64,000 nucleotides of DNA, from the NCBI RefSeq assembly GCF_038050405.1, contig NZ_CP150900.1, forward strand, positions 2,542,001 through 2,606,000. Reading direction: 5' to 3'. The position numbers and the translations under genes were made by a program. Shown piece by piece: positions 17,860 to 27,477 of this stretch. Every line of letters begins with the position of its first letter. The first letter of the stretch is position 1. The notes under the pieces are model-generated. The model worked only from the letters and a program-made list of their open reading frames with translations, was not told the DNA's origin and made no database searches. The DNA is from Paraburkholderia sp. IMGN_8. GTDB lineage: Bacteria > Pseudomonadota > Gammaproteobacteria > Burkholderiales > Burkholderiaceae.

Positions 17860-19038
17860 TCAAACCACTTCGAACAAACCCGCCGCGCCCTGCCCGCCGC
17901 CGATACACATCGTCACGACGACCAGCTTCGCGCCGCGCCGCTTGCCTTCGATCAGCGCATGGCCGGTCAAACGCGCGCCCGACACGCCATACGGATGGCC
18001 CACCGCAATCGCGCCGCCGTTCACGTTCAGACGGTCGTGCGGAATACCGAGCTTGTCCGCGCAATACAGCACCTGCACCGCGAACGCTTCGTTCAATTCC
18101 CACAGGTCGATGTCCTCGACCTTCAGGCCGGCTTGCCTGAGCAACTTCGGCACCGCGAACACCGGGCCGATACCCATCTCGTCCGGTTCGCAACCGGCCA
18201 CCGCGAAGCCGCGGAAAATGCCGAGCGGCTGCAAACCTTCGCGTTCGGCAATCTTCGCGTTCATCACGACGCAAGCCGACGCACCGTCCGAGAACTGGCT
18301 CGCATTACCCGCGGTGATCACGCCGCCCGGCATCGCGGTGCGAATCTTCGACACGCCTTCGAGCGTCGTGTCGGCGCGGATGCCTTCGTCGGCGCGGACC
18401 GTCACTTCCTTCGTGAAGAGGCGCCCGCTGGCTTTGTCGGCGACACCGGCGAGCACTGTCAGCGGCACGATCTCGTCCTTGAACATGCCGGCTTCGAGCG
18501 CGGCCGCGGCGCGCTGTTGCGAGCGCACGCCGTATTCGTCCTGACGCTCCTTCGAGATCGAGTAGCGCTTCGCGACGTTCTCGGCCGTCTGCAACATCGA
18601 CCAGTAGATTTCCGGCTTGTTCTTGCTGAGCCAGCCTTCGGCCACCATGTGGCGGTTCATCTCGTTCTGCACGCACGAGATCGACTCCACGCCGCCCGCG
18701 ACGAACACGTCGCCTTCACCGGCGATCACGCGTTGCGCGGCCAGCGCGATCGTCTGCAAACCGGACGAGCAGAAACGGTTCACCGTCATGCCCGGCACGC
18801 TGACCGGCAAACCGGCGCGCAGTGCGATCTGGCGCGCGATGTTCATGCCCGTCGCGCCTTCCGGATTCGCGCAGCCCATGATCATGTCTTCGACGCGGGC
18901 CGGGTCGAGCTTCGCGCGCTCGACGGCGGCTTGCGTCACATGTCCGCCGAGCGTTGCGCCGTGCGTCATGTTGAAACCGCCGCGCCATGATTTGGCGAGA
19001 CCCGTACGGGCGGTCGATACGATTACGGCGTCAGTCAT
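17860..19038 (-). CDS. Acetyl-CoA acyltransferase (thiolase), 392 aa
   Basis: Thiolase catalysing the last step of beta-oxidation, cleaving 3-ketoacyl-CoA with CoA. The active-site residues are Cys90 (NRFCSSGLQ), His348 (VGHPYGVSG) and Cys378 (TMCIGGGQG), all conserved. Length is typical of degradative FadA/FadI-like thiolases. The start has a clear AGGAGA ribosome-binding site, which lies just beyond the 54-bp hairpin array. The gene follows the FadB-type gene on the same strand, with 307 bp between, as the last gene of the fatty-acid cluster. Confidence 0.95.
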   Translation of the reverse strand: MTDAVIVSTARTGLAKSWRGGFNMTHGATLGGHVTQAAVERAKLDPARVEDMIMGCANPEGATGMNIARQIALRAGLPVSVPGMTVNRFCSSGLQTIALAAQRVIAGEGDVFVAGGVESISCVQNEMNRHMVAEGWLSKNKPEIYWSMLQTAENVAKRYSISKERQDEYGVRSQQRAAAALEAGMFKDEIVPLTVLAGVADKASGRLFTKEVTVRADEGIRADTTLEGVSKIRTAMPGGVITAGNASQFSDGASACVVMNAKIAEREGLQPLGIFRGFAVAGCEPDEMGIGPVFAVPKLLRQAGLKVEDIDLWELNEAFAVQVLYCADKLGIPHDRLNVNGGAIAVGHPYGVSGARLTGHALIEGKRRGAKLVVVTMCIGGGQGAAGLFEVV

Positions 19039-19051
19039 GCAAGTCTCCTGT

Positions 19052-19265
19052 GTCGACCAGAGTTAGCGCTTTAGCGCTTACTCCGGTCCCATGCAATACG
19101 TTGCGGTCGACCAGAGTTAGCGCTTTAGCGCTTACTCCGGTCCCATGCAATACGTTGCGGTCGACCAGAGTTAGCGCTTTAGCGCTTACTCCGGTCCCAT
19201 GCAATACGTTGCGGTCGACCAGAGTTAGCGCTTTAGCGCTTACTCTGGTCCCATACAAGTTGGTT
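19052..19265 (-). repeat. Four tandem 54-bp repeats, each a hairpin, between the FadB-type and thiolase genes
   Basis: Copies begin at 19052, 19106, 19160 and 19214 with an exact 54-bp period; the first three are essentially identical and the fourth is changed at its distal end. Each unit carries a hairpin with 14-nt arms (ACCGGAGTAAGCGC and GCGCTAACTCTGGT on the minus strand) around a TAAA loop. In minus-strand RNA the only defects are one A-A mismatch and one G-U pair, while plus-strand RNA would have an A-C mismatch instead. The fourth copy has a compensated pair at that place. The array sits wholly inside the intercistronic leader of the thiolase gene and ends just before its ribosome-binding site. 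54 bp is 18 codons and both strands stay open, but no start or homology supports a protein. Confidence 0.93.
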
Positions 19266-19345
19266 GTTGCTTCCAGATGTCGATGGTGGCGCGCCGGCGG
19301 ATCGCTCAACCGCGCCATCCCAACTCATTTCACTCAAGCGGCGGG

Positions 19346-21430
19346 TCAGCCGTTAAACCCACGGCCCTTCGCCGCCAACTCCGCGATGCTCGGCGCGAGC
19401 TGCCACGCATCGCCGTTCGGCCGCGACGCGTAGCGGCAAATCGCGCGCTCGACGTTGTAGAGGCCGACCGTATCCGCGTACAGCATCGGGCCGCCGCGAT
19501 AGAGCGGGAAGCCGTAGCCGGTCAGATAGACCATGTCGATGTCCGATGCCTTCGACGCGATGCCTTCTTCGAGAATCTTCGCGCCTTCGTTCACCAGCGC
19601 GAACACCAGCCGTTCGACGATTTCCTCGTCGCTGATCTTGCGGCGCTCGGCGTTGGTTTCCTTCGAAAACGCCGCGATCATCTCGTCGACCGCTTTCGAC
19701 GGATATGCGGTGCGGTCGCCCGCCTTGTAGTCGTACCAGCCGCCGCCGGTCTTCTGCCCGAAGCGCCCCGTCTCGCACAGACGGTCGGCGATCTTCGAGT
19801 AATGCATGTCCGGATGTTCCTGATAGCGGCGCTTGCGGATCGCCCAGCCGATGTCGTTACCGGCCAGATCGCTCATGCGGAACGGCCCCATCGCGAAGCC
19901 GAACTTCTCGATCGCTTTATCCACTTGCGCAGGCAGCGCGCCTTCTTCGAGCATGAAGAGCGCCTGACGGATGTACTGCTCGATCATCCGGTTGCCGATG
20001 AAGCCGTCACACACGCCCGACACCACCGCGGTTTTCCTGATCTTCTTCGCCAGCTTCATGACGGTGGCGAGCACGTCTTTCGCCGTTTGCTTGCCGCGCA
20101 CGACTTCGAGCAGCTTCATCACGTTGGCCGGGCTGAAGAAATGCATGCCGACCACGTCTTGCGGACGCGTCGTGAAGGCGGCGATCTTGTCCACGTCCAA
20201 AGTCGACGTGTTCGATGCGAGGATCGCGCCGGACTTGGCCACTTCGTCGAGACGCCTGAACACTTGCTCTTTCACGCCGAGTTCTTCGAACACGGCTTCG
20301 ACGATCAGATCGGCGTTCTTGAGGTCGTCGTAAGAAAGCGTCGGCGTGATCAGTGCCATGCGTTGTTCGAGCGCTTCGGGCTTGAGCTTGCCCTTCTTGA
20401 CGGTGGCTTCGTAGTTCTTGCGGATCGTAGCGAGGCCGCGATCGAGCGCTTCCTGTTTCGTTTCAAGCAGCGTGACCGGAATGCCCGCGTTGATGAAGTT
20501 CATCGCGATGCCGCCGCCCATCGTGCCGGCGCCGATCACGGCCACCTGTTCGATGTCACGCACCGGCGTATCGGACGGCACATCGGGAATCTTGCTCGCC
20601 GCACGTTCGCCGAAAAACGCATGACGCAGCGCGTGGCTTTCCGGCGTCTGCACGAGCGCGATAAAGCATTCGCGTTCGAACGCGAGGCCCTTGTCGAAAC
20701 CGTTCTGGACGCCCGCTTCGACCGCGTCGATACACTTGTGCGGCGCCGGGAAATTCTTCGCCATCGCCGCTACGCTATTGCGCGCGAACTGGATGAAACC
20801 GGCTGCATTCGGATGCTCAATCTTGCGGTCGCGCACCTTGGGATGCGGGCCTTCTTTCGTGCCGACCTTGCGGGCAAACGCGAGCGCGGCTTCGGCCAGA
20901 TCGCCTTCCACGACTGCGTCGAACAGGCCCGAGTCGGCCAGCTTCTCCGACATCACCGGCGTACCGGAGACGATCATGTTGAGCGCGGCTTCGAGGCCGA
21001 TTGCGCGCGGCAGACGCTGCGTGCCGCCCGCGCCCGGCAGGATGCCGAGCTTCACTTCCGGCAGCGCGATCTGCGCGCCGGGTGCGGCGATCCGGTAATG
21101 CGCGCCAAGCGCCAGTTCGAGGCCGCCGCCCATCGCGACGCTGTGAATCGCCGCGACCACCGGCTTCGCGCTGCCTTCGACGGTCTTGATGACCGTGGCG
21201 AGCGTCGGCTCCTGAGTGGCTTTAGGCGTATTGAATTCGGTGATGTCGGCGCCGCCCGAGAAGGCTTTGCCCGCGCCCGTCAGCACGATCGCCTTGATGG
21301 CCTGATCGTTCTGCGCGCGCTCGATTCCTTCGACGATGCCGGCTCGCGTCGACAGACCGAGCCCGTTCACGGGAGGATTGTTCAGCGTGATGACGGCCAC
21401 GCCGTCATGGGTTGTGTAGTCCACTGCCAT
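19346..21430 (-). CDS. Bifunctional enoyl-CoA hydratase / 3-hydroxyacyl-CoA dehydrogenase, 694 aa
   Basis: FadB-type multifunctional beta-oxidation enzyme. The N-terminal crotonase domain (1-190) has both catalytic glutamates, Glu105 (GGGLELALG) and Glu125 (LPEVKLGILPGAGGTQRLPR), spaced 20 apart as in E. coli FadB. The NAD-binding dehydrogenase domain starts with VIGAGTMGGGIA (297-308) and continues with VVGMHFFSPANVMKLLEVV. Two C-terminal dehydrogenase repeats complete it. Length fits the family. It lies between the acyl-CoA ligase (156 bp upstream) and the thiolase, all leftward, consistent with one fatty-acid degradation operon. Confidence 0.95.
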   Translation of the reverse strand: MAVDYTTHDGVAVITLNNPPVNGLGLSTRAGIVEGIERAQNDQAIKAIVLTGAGKAFSGGADITEFNTPKATQEPTLATVIKTVEGSAKPVVAAIHSVAMGGGLELALGAHYRIAAPGAQIALPEVKLGILPGAGGTQRLPRAIGLEAALNMIVSGTPVMSEKLADSGLFDAVVEGDLAEAALAFARKVGTKEGPHPKVRDRKIEHPNAAGFIQFARNSVAAMAKNFPAPHKCIDAVEAGVQNGFDKGLAFERECFIALVQTPESHALRHAFFGERAASKIPDVPSDTPVRDIEQVAVIGAGTMGGGIAMNFINAGIPVTLLETKQEALDRGLATIRKNYEATVKKGKLKPEALEQRMALITPTLSYDDLKNADLIVEAVFEELGVKEQVFRRLDEVAKSGAILASNTSTLDVDKIAAFTTRPQDVVGMHFFSPANVMKLLEVVRGKQTAKDVLATVMKLAKKIRKTAVVSGVCDGFIGNRMIEQYIRQALFMLEEGALPAQVDKAIEKFGFAMGPFRMSDLAGNDIGWAIRKRRYQEHPDMHYSKIADRLCETGRFGQKTGGGWYDYKAGDRTAYPSKAVDEMIAAFSKETNAERRKISDEEIVERLVFALVNEGAKILEEGIASKASDIDMVYLTGYGFPLYRGGPMLYADTVGLYNVERAICRYASRPNGDAWQLAPSIAELAAKGRGFNG

Positions 21431-21586
21431 CTGCCTGTCTCCATGCGATGAGGCGGCACATGACGCGCCGCCCGTCCCAGTTCACCGAGCCGAAGAGTGA
21501 ATCAATTCGTGAGCCGACTCATTCTCCGACTTTCCCCGGGGTCAGCAGGCAGAATACACAAAAAAGCACGCTCGTTCAATTTATCG

Positions 21587-23263
21587 TTAGACGGGGTTTC
21601 CCCTGGCAACGGGACAGTTTTTTTCGTCTTCGAGTGCGGACGGCAGCACGTGATCGCGGAAGGTGTCGCGCAGCTTGAGTTTTTGCAGCTTGCCGGTGGC
21701 CGTGTGCGGCAGTTCGTCGACGAACGCGACGTCGTCGGGAATCCACCATTTGGCGACCTTGCCGTCGTAGAACGCAAGCAGTTCTTCGCGCGTCACGTCG
21801 AAACCCGGCCGCTTGACGACCACCAGCAGCGGCCGCTCGGTCCATTTCGGATGCGCGCAGGCGATGCACGCCGCTTCGGCCACCGCCGGATGCGCGATCG
21901 CGACGTTCTCGATATCGATCGAGCTGATCCACTCGCCGCCAGACTTGATCACGTCTTTCGAGCGATCCGTGATGTGCAGGAAACTGTCGCGGTCGATGGT
22001 GGCGACGTCGCCGGTCGGGAACCAGCCGTCCACCAGCGGCGAGTCGTCCGTGCGGAAATACCGGTCGATCACCCACGGGCCGCGCACGTGCAGATCGCCG
22101 AACGCAACGCCGTCCCACGGCAGGTCGCGCCCATCGGCGCCGACGATTTTCATATCGACGCCGTAGATCGCATGGCCCTGCTTTTCACGCAATTTGCGCT
22201 GCTCGTCCGGCGAGCGCTGGCTCTGCTCCCACGTCAGTTTCGACAAGGTGCCGAGCGGCGACATTTCTGTCATGCCCCATGCATGAATCACTTCGACGCC
22301 GTATTCGTCCTGGAACGCGCGCAGCATCGCCGGCGGACATGCGGAGCCGCCTATCACCGTGCGGTTCAGCGACGAGAAACGCACGCCTGCTTCGCGCAGG
22401 TAGTTCAGCAAGCCGAGCCACACCGTCGGCACGCCGGCCGAATACGTGACGCGTTCGTTTTCCATCAGTTCGTACAGCGATTTGCCGTCGAGATCCTTGC
22501 CCGGAAACACCAGCTTCGCGCCGGTCAGCGGCGCGGCATGCGGAATGCCCCATGCGTTCACATGAAACATCGGCACGACGGGCAACACGGAATCGCGCGC
22601 GGACAGACCCATCGCGTCGGGCAGTGACGCGCCGAGCGCATGCAGCACGGTCGAGCGATGCGAATACAGCGCGCCCTTTGGATTGCCGGTGGTGCCGGAC
22701 GTATAGCAAAGGTACGACGCCTGGCGTTCGTCGAGCGGCGGCCATGCGTAGTTGCCGTCCTGCGCGGTGACGTGCGCCTCGTAGCTGAGCACGGGCGTTT
22801 GCATCTTCGGCAGATGCGCTTCGTCGGCAAGTGCGATCCACCCGCGCACTTTCGGACACTGCGGCGCGAGACAATCGACGAGCGGTGCGAACGTGGTATC
22901 GAACAGCACGTACGCGTCGCCCGCATGATTGACGATGTAGGCGATCTGGTCGGGAAAAAGGCGCGGATTGATCGTGTGGCACACGGCGCCGAAGCCGGTG
23001 ACGCCGTAATACGCTTCAAGGTGCCGGTAGCCGTTCCAGGCCAGCGTGGCGACCCGCTCGCCGGGCTCGACGCCCAGCGCGATCAGCGCCTGCGCCAGTT
23101 GCTTCGCGCGCTTTTCGCAGTCGCGGTAGGTGTAGCGATGCACGTCGCCTTCGATACGCCGCGACACGATTTCGGTGTCGCCGAAATGCCGCGCGGCATG
23201 CGCGAGCAACGAGGACACGGTGAGCGGCACGTCCATCATCTGGCCAAGCAGCGGCGTCGTCAT
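21587..23263 (-). CDS. Fatty-acid CoA ligase (acyl-CoA synthetase), 558 aa
   Basis: ANL-superfamily adenylating enzyme that activates a carboxylic acid to its CoA thioester. Motifs: the P-loop [38 protein letters not shown] and the C-terminal lysine of [13 protein letters not shown]. The sequence resembles long/medium-chain and 3-methylthiopropionyl-CoA ligase branches, which cannot be separated by eye. A GGAGACC site precedes the ATG. First gene of a leftward cluster with the FadB-type enzyme and thiolase; it would feed them. Divergent from selO. Confidence 0.94.
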   Translation of the reverse strand: MTTPLLGQMMDVPLTVSSLLAHAARHFGDTEIVSRRIEGDVHRYTYRDCEKRAKQLAQALIALGVEPGERVATLAWNGYRHLEAYYGVTGFGAVCHTINPRLFPDQIAYIVNHAGDAYVLFDTTFAPLVDCLAPQCPKVRGWIALADEAHLPKMQTPVLSYEAHVTAQDGNYAWPPLDERQASYLCYTSGTTGNPKGALYSHRSTVLHALGASLPDAMGLSARDSVLPVVPMFHVNAWGIPHAAPLTGAKLVFPGKDLDGKSLYELMENERVTYSAGVPTVWLGLLNYLREAGVRFSSLNRTVIGGSACPPAMLRAFQDEYGVEVIHAWGMTEMSPLGTLSKLTWEQSQRSPDEQRKLREKQGHAIYGVDMKIVGADGRDLPWDGVAFGDLHVRGPWVIDRYFRTDDSPLVDGWFPTGDVATIDRDSFLHITDRSKDVIKSGGEWISSIDIENVAIAHPAVAEAACIACAHPKWTERPLLVVVKRPGFDVTREELLAFYDGKVAKWWIPDDVAFVDELPHTATGKLQKLKLRDTFRDHVLPSALEDEKNCPVARGNPV

Positions 23264-23439
23264 AAAGAGAGGTCTCCTCGCCTTGTTTTCGTCAATGGGC
23301 GTTGCGATGGGGTGGCGTTTCGTGTGCCGCGCGGGCTTTGGCGGGAGGCGCCCAGTACGCGGGAGGCGTCGGGCAAACGGCCTGCCAGCAGCGCCGCGGG
23401 CGCGGACTTACAATATCGGTTAATCCAGAGGCGCTCAAT

Positions 23440-24996
23440 ATGTCGTTTTCCCCAAGCATTGCAGGGTTATCCGTGCCTTTATCGGCTCTTTCCGACGCTC
23501 TTGCCACCTCGCCCGAAGGCGCGTTTGCGCGGCTCGGCAGCACGTTTCTGACACGGCTGCCCGCGGCGCCGCTCAATGCGCCGTACATAGTCGGCTTCTC
23601 CGAAGAGACGGCCGCGTTGCTTGGTTTAGCACCCGGGCTCCAGCATGATCCCGGTTTCGCCGAACTCTTCTCCGGCAACGCCACGCGCGAGTGGCCGGCG
23701 CACGCGTTGCCGTACGCATCGGTGTATTCGGGCCATCAGTTCGGGGTGTGGGCCGGCCAGCTCGGCGACGGCCGCGCGCTCAGTCTCGGCGAAGTCGAGC
23801 ACGACGGCCAACGCTTCGAGCTGCAGCTCAAAGGCGCCGGCCGCACGCCCTATTCGCGCATGGGCGACGGCCGCGCGGTGCTGCGCTCGTCGATTCGCGA
23901 ATATCTGTGTTCCGAGGCAATGCATCACCTCGGCATTCCAACCACCCGCGCGCTGTGCGTGATCGGCTCCGACCAGCCGGTGCGGCGCGAGGAAATCGAA
24001 ACCGCGGCGGTCGTCACGCGTGTGGCGCCGAGCTTCGTGCGCTTCGGGCACTTCGAACACTTCTATTCGAACGATCGCGTCGATGCACTCCGTGCACTTG
24101 CCGATCACGTGATCGAGCGTTTCTATCCGCATTGCCGTGAAGCCGACGATCCGTATCTCGCGCTGCTGAACGAAGCGGTGTTGTCGACCGCCGATCTGAC
24201 GGTCGAATGGCAGGCAGTCGGCTTCTGTCATGGCGTGATGAACACCGACAACATGTCGATCCTCGGTCTCACGATCGACTACGGCCCGTTCGGTTTCATG
24301 GACGGCTTCGACGCCGGCTACATCTGCAATCACTCGGACTCGCAGGGCCGCTACGCGTACCGGATGCAACCGCAGATCGCGTACTGGAATCTCTTTTGCC
24401 TCGCGCAAGGCCTGCTGCCGCTGCTCGGCGAAAAACACGAGGAAAGCGTACGCGGCGAGAAGGCCATCGAAGATGCGCAACGTGTGCTCGGTGGCTTCAA
24501 GGAACGCTTCGCACCGGCGCTGGAGCGTCGTATGCGCGCGAAGCTCGGCCTCGAGATCGAGCGCGAAGGCGACGATGCTCTGGTCAATCGCCTGTTCGAA
24601 GTCATGCACGCAAACCGGGCCGATTTCACGCTGACGTTCCGCAATCTGGCGCGTATTTCGAAACACGACGCGAGCGGCGACGCGCCGACGCGTGACCTGT
24701 TCCTCGACCGCGCCGCGTTTGATACGTGGGTGAACGACTACCGCGCGCGCCTGTCCGAAGAAACACGCGACGACGCCGCGCGCGTCATTGCAATGAACCG
24801 TGTGAACCCCAAATTCGTACTTCGCAATCACCTGGCGGAAACGGCGATCCGCCGCGCGAAAGAGAAAGATTTCTCCGAAGTGGAGCGTTTGGCGGCGGTG
24901 CTGCGCCGTCCATTCGACGAGCAGCCGGAACACGAGGCGTATGCGGGACTGCCGCCGGACTGGGCCAGCTCGCTGGAAGTCAGTTGCTCTTCGTGA
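23440..24996 (+). CDS. selO: Protein adenylyltransferase SelO (YdiU), 518 aa
   Basis: Pseudokinase-fold enzyme that transfers AMP from ATP to protein Ser/Thr/Tyr residues and takes part in redox stress responses. Characteristic stretches are [32 protein letters not shown], the active-site [25 protein letters not shown] and [12 protein letters not shown]. The C-terminus is CSS, with Cys516 at the place of the human selenocysteine, as expected for bacterial SelO. I start at MSFSPS; longer in-frame extensions are Arg/Ala-rich leader. msrB, a methionine sulfoxide reductase, follows 59 bp downstream, a redox pairing. Confidence 0.95.
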   Translation: MSFSPSIAGLSVPLSALSDALATSPEGAFARLGSTFLTRLPAAPLNAPYIVGFSEETAALLGLAPGLQHDPGFAELFSGNATREWPAHALPYASVYSGHQFGVWAGQLGDGRALSLGEVEHDGQRFELQLKGAGRTPYSRMGDGRAVLRSSIREYLCSEAMHHLGIPTTRALCVIGSDQPVRREEIETAAVVTRVAPSFVRFGHFEHFYSNDRVDALRALADHVIERFYPHCREADDPYLALLNEAVLSTADLTVEWQAVGFCHGVMNTDNMSILGLTIDYGPFGFMDGFDAGYICNHSDSQGRYAYRMQPQIAYWNLFCLAQGLLPLLGEKHEESVRGEKAIEDAQRVLGGFKERFAPALERRMRAKLGLEIEREGDDALVNRLFEVMHANRADFTLTFRNLARISKHDASGDAPTRDLFLDRAAFDTWVNDYRARLSEETRDDAARVIAMNRVNPKFVLRNHLAETAIRRAKEKDFSEVERLAAVLRRPFDEQPEHEAYAGLPPDWASSLEVSCSS

Positions 24997-25055
24997 AGCG
25001 CCACTGCAAGTCGTAAGCACGCCCCAAAAACAAACCCGAGACAGGAACCCCGACC

Positions 25056-25478
25056 ATGAACAACCCCGACGACCTCAAGACCGACGCCCCTGCCGTACAA
25101 AAGGACGACGCCGAATGGCGCAAGCAACTGTCGGACATCGAATATCAGGTGACGCGCCACGCGGCCACCGAGCGGCCGTTCACCGGCCGCTACCACGACC
25201 ACTGGGATCGCGGTATTTACGACTGCGTGTGTTGCGGCACGCCGCTGTTCGAATCGGACACCAAATTCGACGCCGGTTGCGGCTGGCCGAGCTACTTCAA
25301 GCCGATCAACGGCGAAGTGATCGCCGAGAAAACCGACCGCTCGCACGGCATGCTGCGCATCGAGGTGCAGTGCAAGAATTGCGGCGCGCATCTGGGCCAC
25401 GTGTTCGAAGACGGACCGGCGCCAACCGGTCTGCGCTACTGCATCAATTCGGCTGCGTTACAATTCGAGCCCAAGTAA
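25056..25478 (+). CDS. msrB: Peptide-methionine (R)-S-oxide reductase, 140 aa
   Basis: Repairs methionine-R-sulfoxide in proteins. Structural zinc ligands Cys57/Cys60 (CVCC, with Cys59 also present) and Cys106/Cys109 ([12 protein letters not shown]) and the catalytic Cys129 ([11 protein letters not shown]) are all there. There is no signal peptide and no fused MsrA domain, so this is a stand-alone cytosolic enzyme. Short gap after selO suggests co-transcription. Confidence 0.96.
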   Translation: MNNPDDLKTDAPAVQKDDAEWRKQLSDIEYQVTRHAATERPFTGRYHDHWDRGIYDCVCCGTPLFESDTKFDAGCGWPSYFKPINGEVIAEKTDRSHGMLRIEVQCKNCGAHLGHVFEDGPAPTGLRYCINSAALQFEPK

Positions 25479-25717
25479 CGCAGCGCGGAGTCCGGCGCGT
25501 TGCCGGCCGGCGTATGCCCGTTTGTCATCAAGCGCCCGCCGGCCGCGACACCCTTCATCCGGCTTGCGAAGCGGACAATCCGGCGCCGGCAGTCGCGGCA
25601 CGAACGGCTAGCGCCGCGTACCGGCCGCCGCGCCGGGTTCAACCCGCCAATCGTCGCCGGCGCCGCGCATAGCGCCTTTCAATTCCCCGACTCACTCTCC
25701 GAATCCCCGACCAGATA

Positions 25718-26248
25718 ATGAAATTCCTGTTCGATCTGTTCCCGATCATCCTGTTCTTCGTCACCTTCAAGGTATGGGGCATTTTCACGGCGACGGCAGT
25801 GGCGATCGTCGCCACGCTGGTGCAGATCGCCTGGGTGGCGTTCCGCCACCGCAAAGTCGATCCGATGCTGTGGGTCAGCCTCGGCGTCGTCACGGTGTTC
25901 GGCGGCGCAACGCTCGTGCTGCACAACGACACCTTCATCAAATGGAAGCCGACGGTGCTGTACTGGGCGTTCTCGGTCGCGCTGATCGTCTCGCAGCTGG
26001 CGTTCAACAAGAACCTGATCGAAGCGATGATGGGCAAGCAGATCACGCTGCCGCACGCGATCTGGGGCAAGCTGAATATCGTCTGGGCGATATTCTTCGT
26101 GCTGCTCGGGCTCGTCAATCTGTTCGTCGCGTACAACTACACGACCGACCAATGGGTCAATTTCAAGCTGTTCGGCGCGACGGGGTGCCTCGTGGTGTTC
26201 ATCGTCGGACAGAGTTTGTGGTTGTCCAGGTATATGAAGGAAGAATGA
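25718..26248 (+). CDS. yciB: Inner-membrane septation protein A (YciB), 176 aa
   Basis: Membrane protein of the YciB/IspZ family, tied to cell-envelope integrity and division. Five hydrophobic segments are visible across the chain, starting with [39 protein letters not shown]. Later ones include [19 protein letters not shown] and [19 protein letters not shown]. Family length. The stop is one base from the bolA start, so translation is probably coupled; yciB-bolA-parvulin is a Burkholderiales operon. Confidence 0.95.
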   Translation: MKFLFDLFPIILFFVTFKVWGIFTATAVAIVATLVQIAWVAFRHRKVDPMLWVSLGVVTVFGGATLVLHNDTFIKWKPTVLYWAFSVALIVSQLAFNKNLIEAMMGKQITLPHAIWGKLNIVWAIFFVLLGLVNLFVAYNYTTDQWVNFKLFGATGCLVVFIVGQSLWLSRYMKEE

Positions 26249-26249
26249 C

Positions 26250-26564
26250 ATGACGAGCGATGTGTTTATGCACGCCACCACCGCCGAGCGCGCCGCGCTG
26301 ATCGAAGCGCGTCTCACAGCTGCGCTTGCGCCGGTCACGTCGATCCAGATCACCGACGATAGCGCGCAGCATGCGGGCCACGCCGGCGCGTCCGCCGGCG
26401 GTCATTTCAGTGTCACGATTGTGGCCGCCGCATTCGCCGGTAAGGCCCGCGTAGCGCGGCATCGCATGGTGTATGATGCGCTGGCCGATGCCATGCAGCG
26501 CGGCATTCACGCCCTTGCAATCACGGCGTATACGCCCGAAGAATTCGCTTTGTTGCCCCGCTAG
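26250..26564 (+). CDS. BolA-family protein, 104 aa
   Basis: Small BolA/IbaG-like protein that usually partners with monothiol glutaredoxins in iron-sulphur or iron sensing. The class II KH-like fold signature is seen in the N-terminal IEARLTAALAPVTSIQITDDS and in AGHAGASAGGHFSVTIVAAAFAG, with the conserved His of the loop and the helix ARVARHRMVYDALADAM. An Ala/Gly-rich stretch lengthens the central loop. Sits between yciB (1-bp gap) and the parvulin gene (11-bp gap). Confidence 0.93.
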   Translation: MTSDVFMHATTAERAALIEARLTAALAPVTSIQITDDSAQHAGHAGASAGGHFSVTIVAAAFAGKARVARHRMVYDALADAMQRGIHALAITAYTPEEFALLPR

Positions 26565-26575
26565 GAAAATTTTCG

Positions 26576-27355
26576 ATGACCTTGAAGAAAACCCGCCTTT
26601 GGGTATTGCTGGCTGCGTTCGCGGCCGCACCTGCATTCGCACAGAACATCGCCGTCGTGAACGGTACGCCGATTCCGAAAGCGCGCGCCGATGCGCTGAT
26701 CGATCAACTGGTTCATCAAGGCCAGCAAAACACGCCGCAACTGCAGATGGCCGTACGCGAAGAGCTGGTGAACCGCGAAATCCTGATGCAGGAAGCGCTG
26801 CGCCGCGGCCTGCCGAATCGTCCGGACATCAAGGCGCAAATCGCCGTCGCACAACAAACCGTCGTGCTGCGCGCGCTGATCGAAGACTTTGTCAAGAACA
26901 ACCAGCCGAGCGACGCCGAAGTGACCGCGCGTTACAACGCACTGGTCAAGGATGCGGGCGGCAAGGAATATCACCTGCACCACATCCTCGTCGACAACGA
27001 ACAGCAAGCCAAGGATCTGATCGTCAAGATCAAGGGCGGCGCGAGCTTCGAGGATCTCGCCAAGCAGTTCTCGAAGGACCCGGGATCGGGCAAGAACGGC
27101 GGCGACCTGGACTGGTCGGACCCGAAGGCTTACGTGCCTGAATTCGCGGACGCGGCCACGCATCTGCAGAAAGGCCGGATGACCGACACGCCGGTGCATA
27201 CGCAATTCGGCTGGCACATCATCCGTGTCGACGACGTGCGCAACACCACGCCGCCGCCGCTCGAGCAAGTGCGTCCGCAGATCGTGCAGCAGATCCAGCA
27301 GGAAAAGCTGCAAGCGTTCGAAGAAGGTCTGCGTAAGAACGCGAAGATTCAGTAA
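26576..27355 (+). CDS. Secreted parvulin-type peptidyl-prolyl isomerase, 259 aa
   Basis: Periplasmic foldase of the PrsA/PpiC type. Signal peptide about 1-22 (cleavage after AFA). An N-terminal SurA-like helical domain follows, then one parvulin domain at about 130-235 (YHLHHILVDNEQQAKDLI..., FEDLAKQFSKDPGSGKNGGDLDW, FGWHIIRVDD). Only one rotamase domain, unlike SurA, which has two. Third gene of the yciB-bolA operon. A strong hairpin terminator follows. Confidence 0.93.
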   Translation: MTLKKTRLWVLLAAFAAAPAFAQNIAVVNGTPIPKARADALIDQLVHQGQQNTPQLQMAVREELVNREILMQEALRRGLPNRPDIKAQIAVAQQTVVLRALIEDFVKNNQPSDAEVTARYNALVKDAGGKEYHLHHILVDNEQQAKDLIVKIKGGASFEDLAKQFSKDPGSGKNGGDLDWSDPKAYVPEFADAATHLQKGRMTDTPVHTQFGWHIIRVDDVRNTTPPPLEQVRPQIVQQIQQEKLQAFEEGLRKNAKIQ

Positions 27356-27383
27356 GCGGCTCTTTTACCTGCCGCTTGAGCAC

Positions 27384-27411
27384 GAAAAAGCCGCCCAGGG
27401 GCGGCTTTTTC
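27384..27411. terminator. Bidirectional terminator between the parvulin gene and purL
   Basis: Perfect inverted repeat GAAAAAGCCGCC / GGCGGCTTTTTC around a short loop, with A tract on one side and T tract on the other. It lies between two convergent genes and can end both transcripts. Confidence 0.88.
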
Positions 27412-27477
27412 GTTTCTGCGGTTCGGCTTTCGCTTCGAAGGCCCCCGCGCAATGCAGCCGCAGCGGCCTTCCCCGCA

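Noticed and set aside
19052..19265. Array of repeats considered as a CRISPR
   Set aside because: The 54-bp units are directly adjacent with no unique spacers, and no cas gene is nearby.
19031..19318. 95-codon frame through the 54-bp repeats as a repeat protein
   Set aside because: The unit length divides by three so the frame stays open on both strands. There is no good start or ribosome-binding site, and the last residues overlap the thiolase start.
19277..21451. 724-codon open frame opposite the FadB-type gene
   Set aside because: It lies wholly antisense to an intact conserved gene, is rich in Arg and His, and shows no domain. Long antisense frames are common in GC-rich DNA. The same applies to the 651-codon frame at 12086-14041 and others.
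24985..25055. TGA after the CSS end of SelO as a possible selenocysteine codon
   Set aside because: The human selenocysteine corresponds to the Cys of the CSS end, as far as I recall, so the Cys is already present. No SECIS-like hairpin was evident after the TGA, and the following frame has no conserved sequence.
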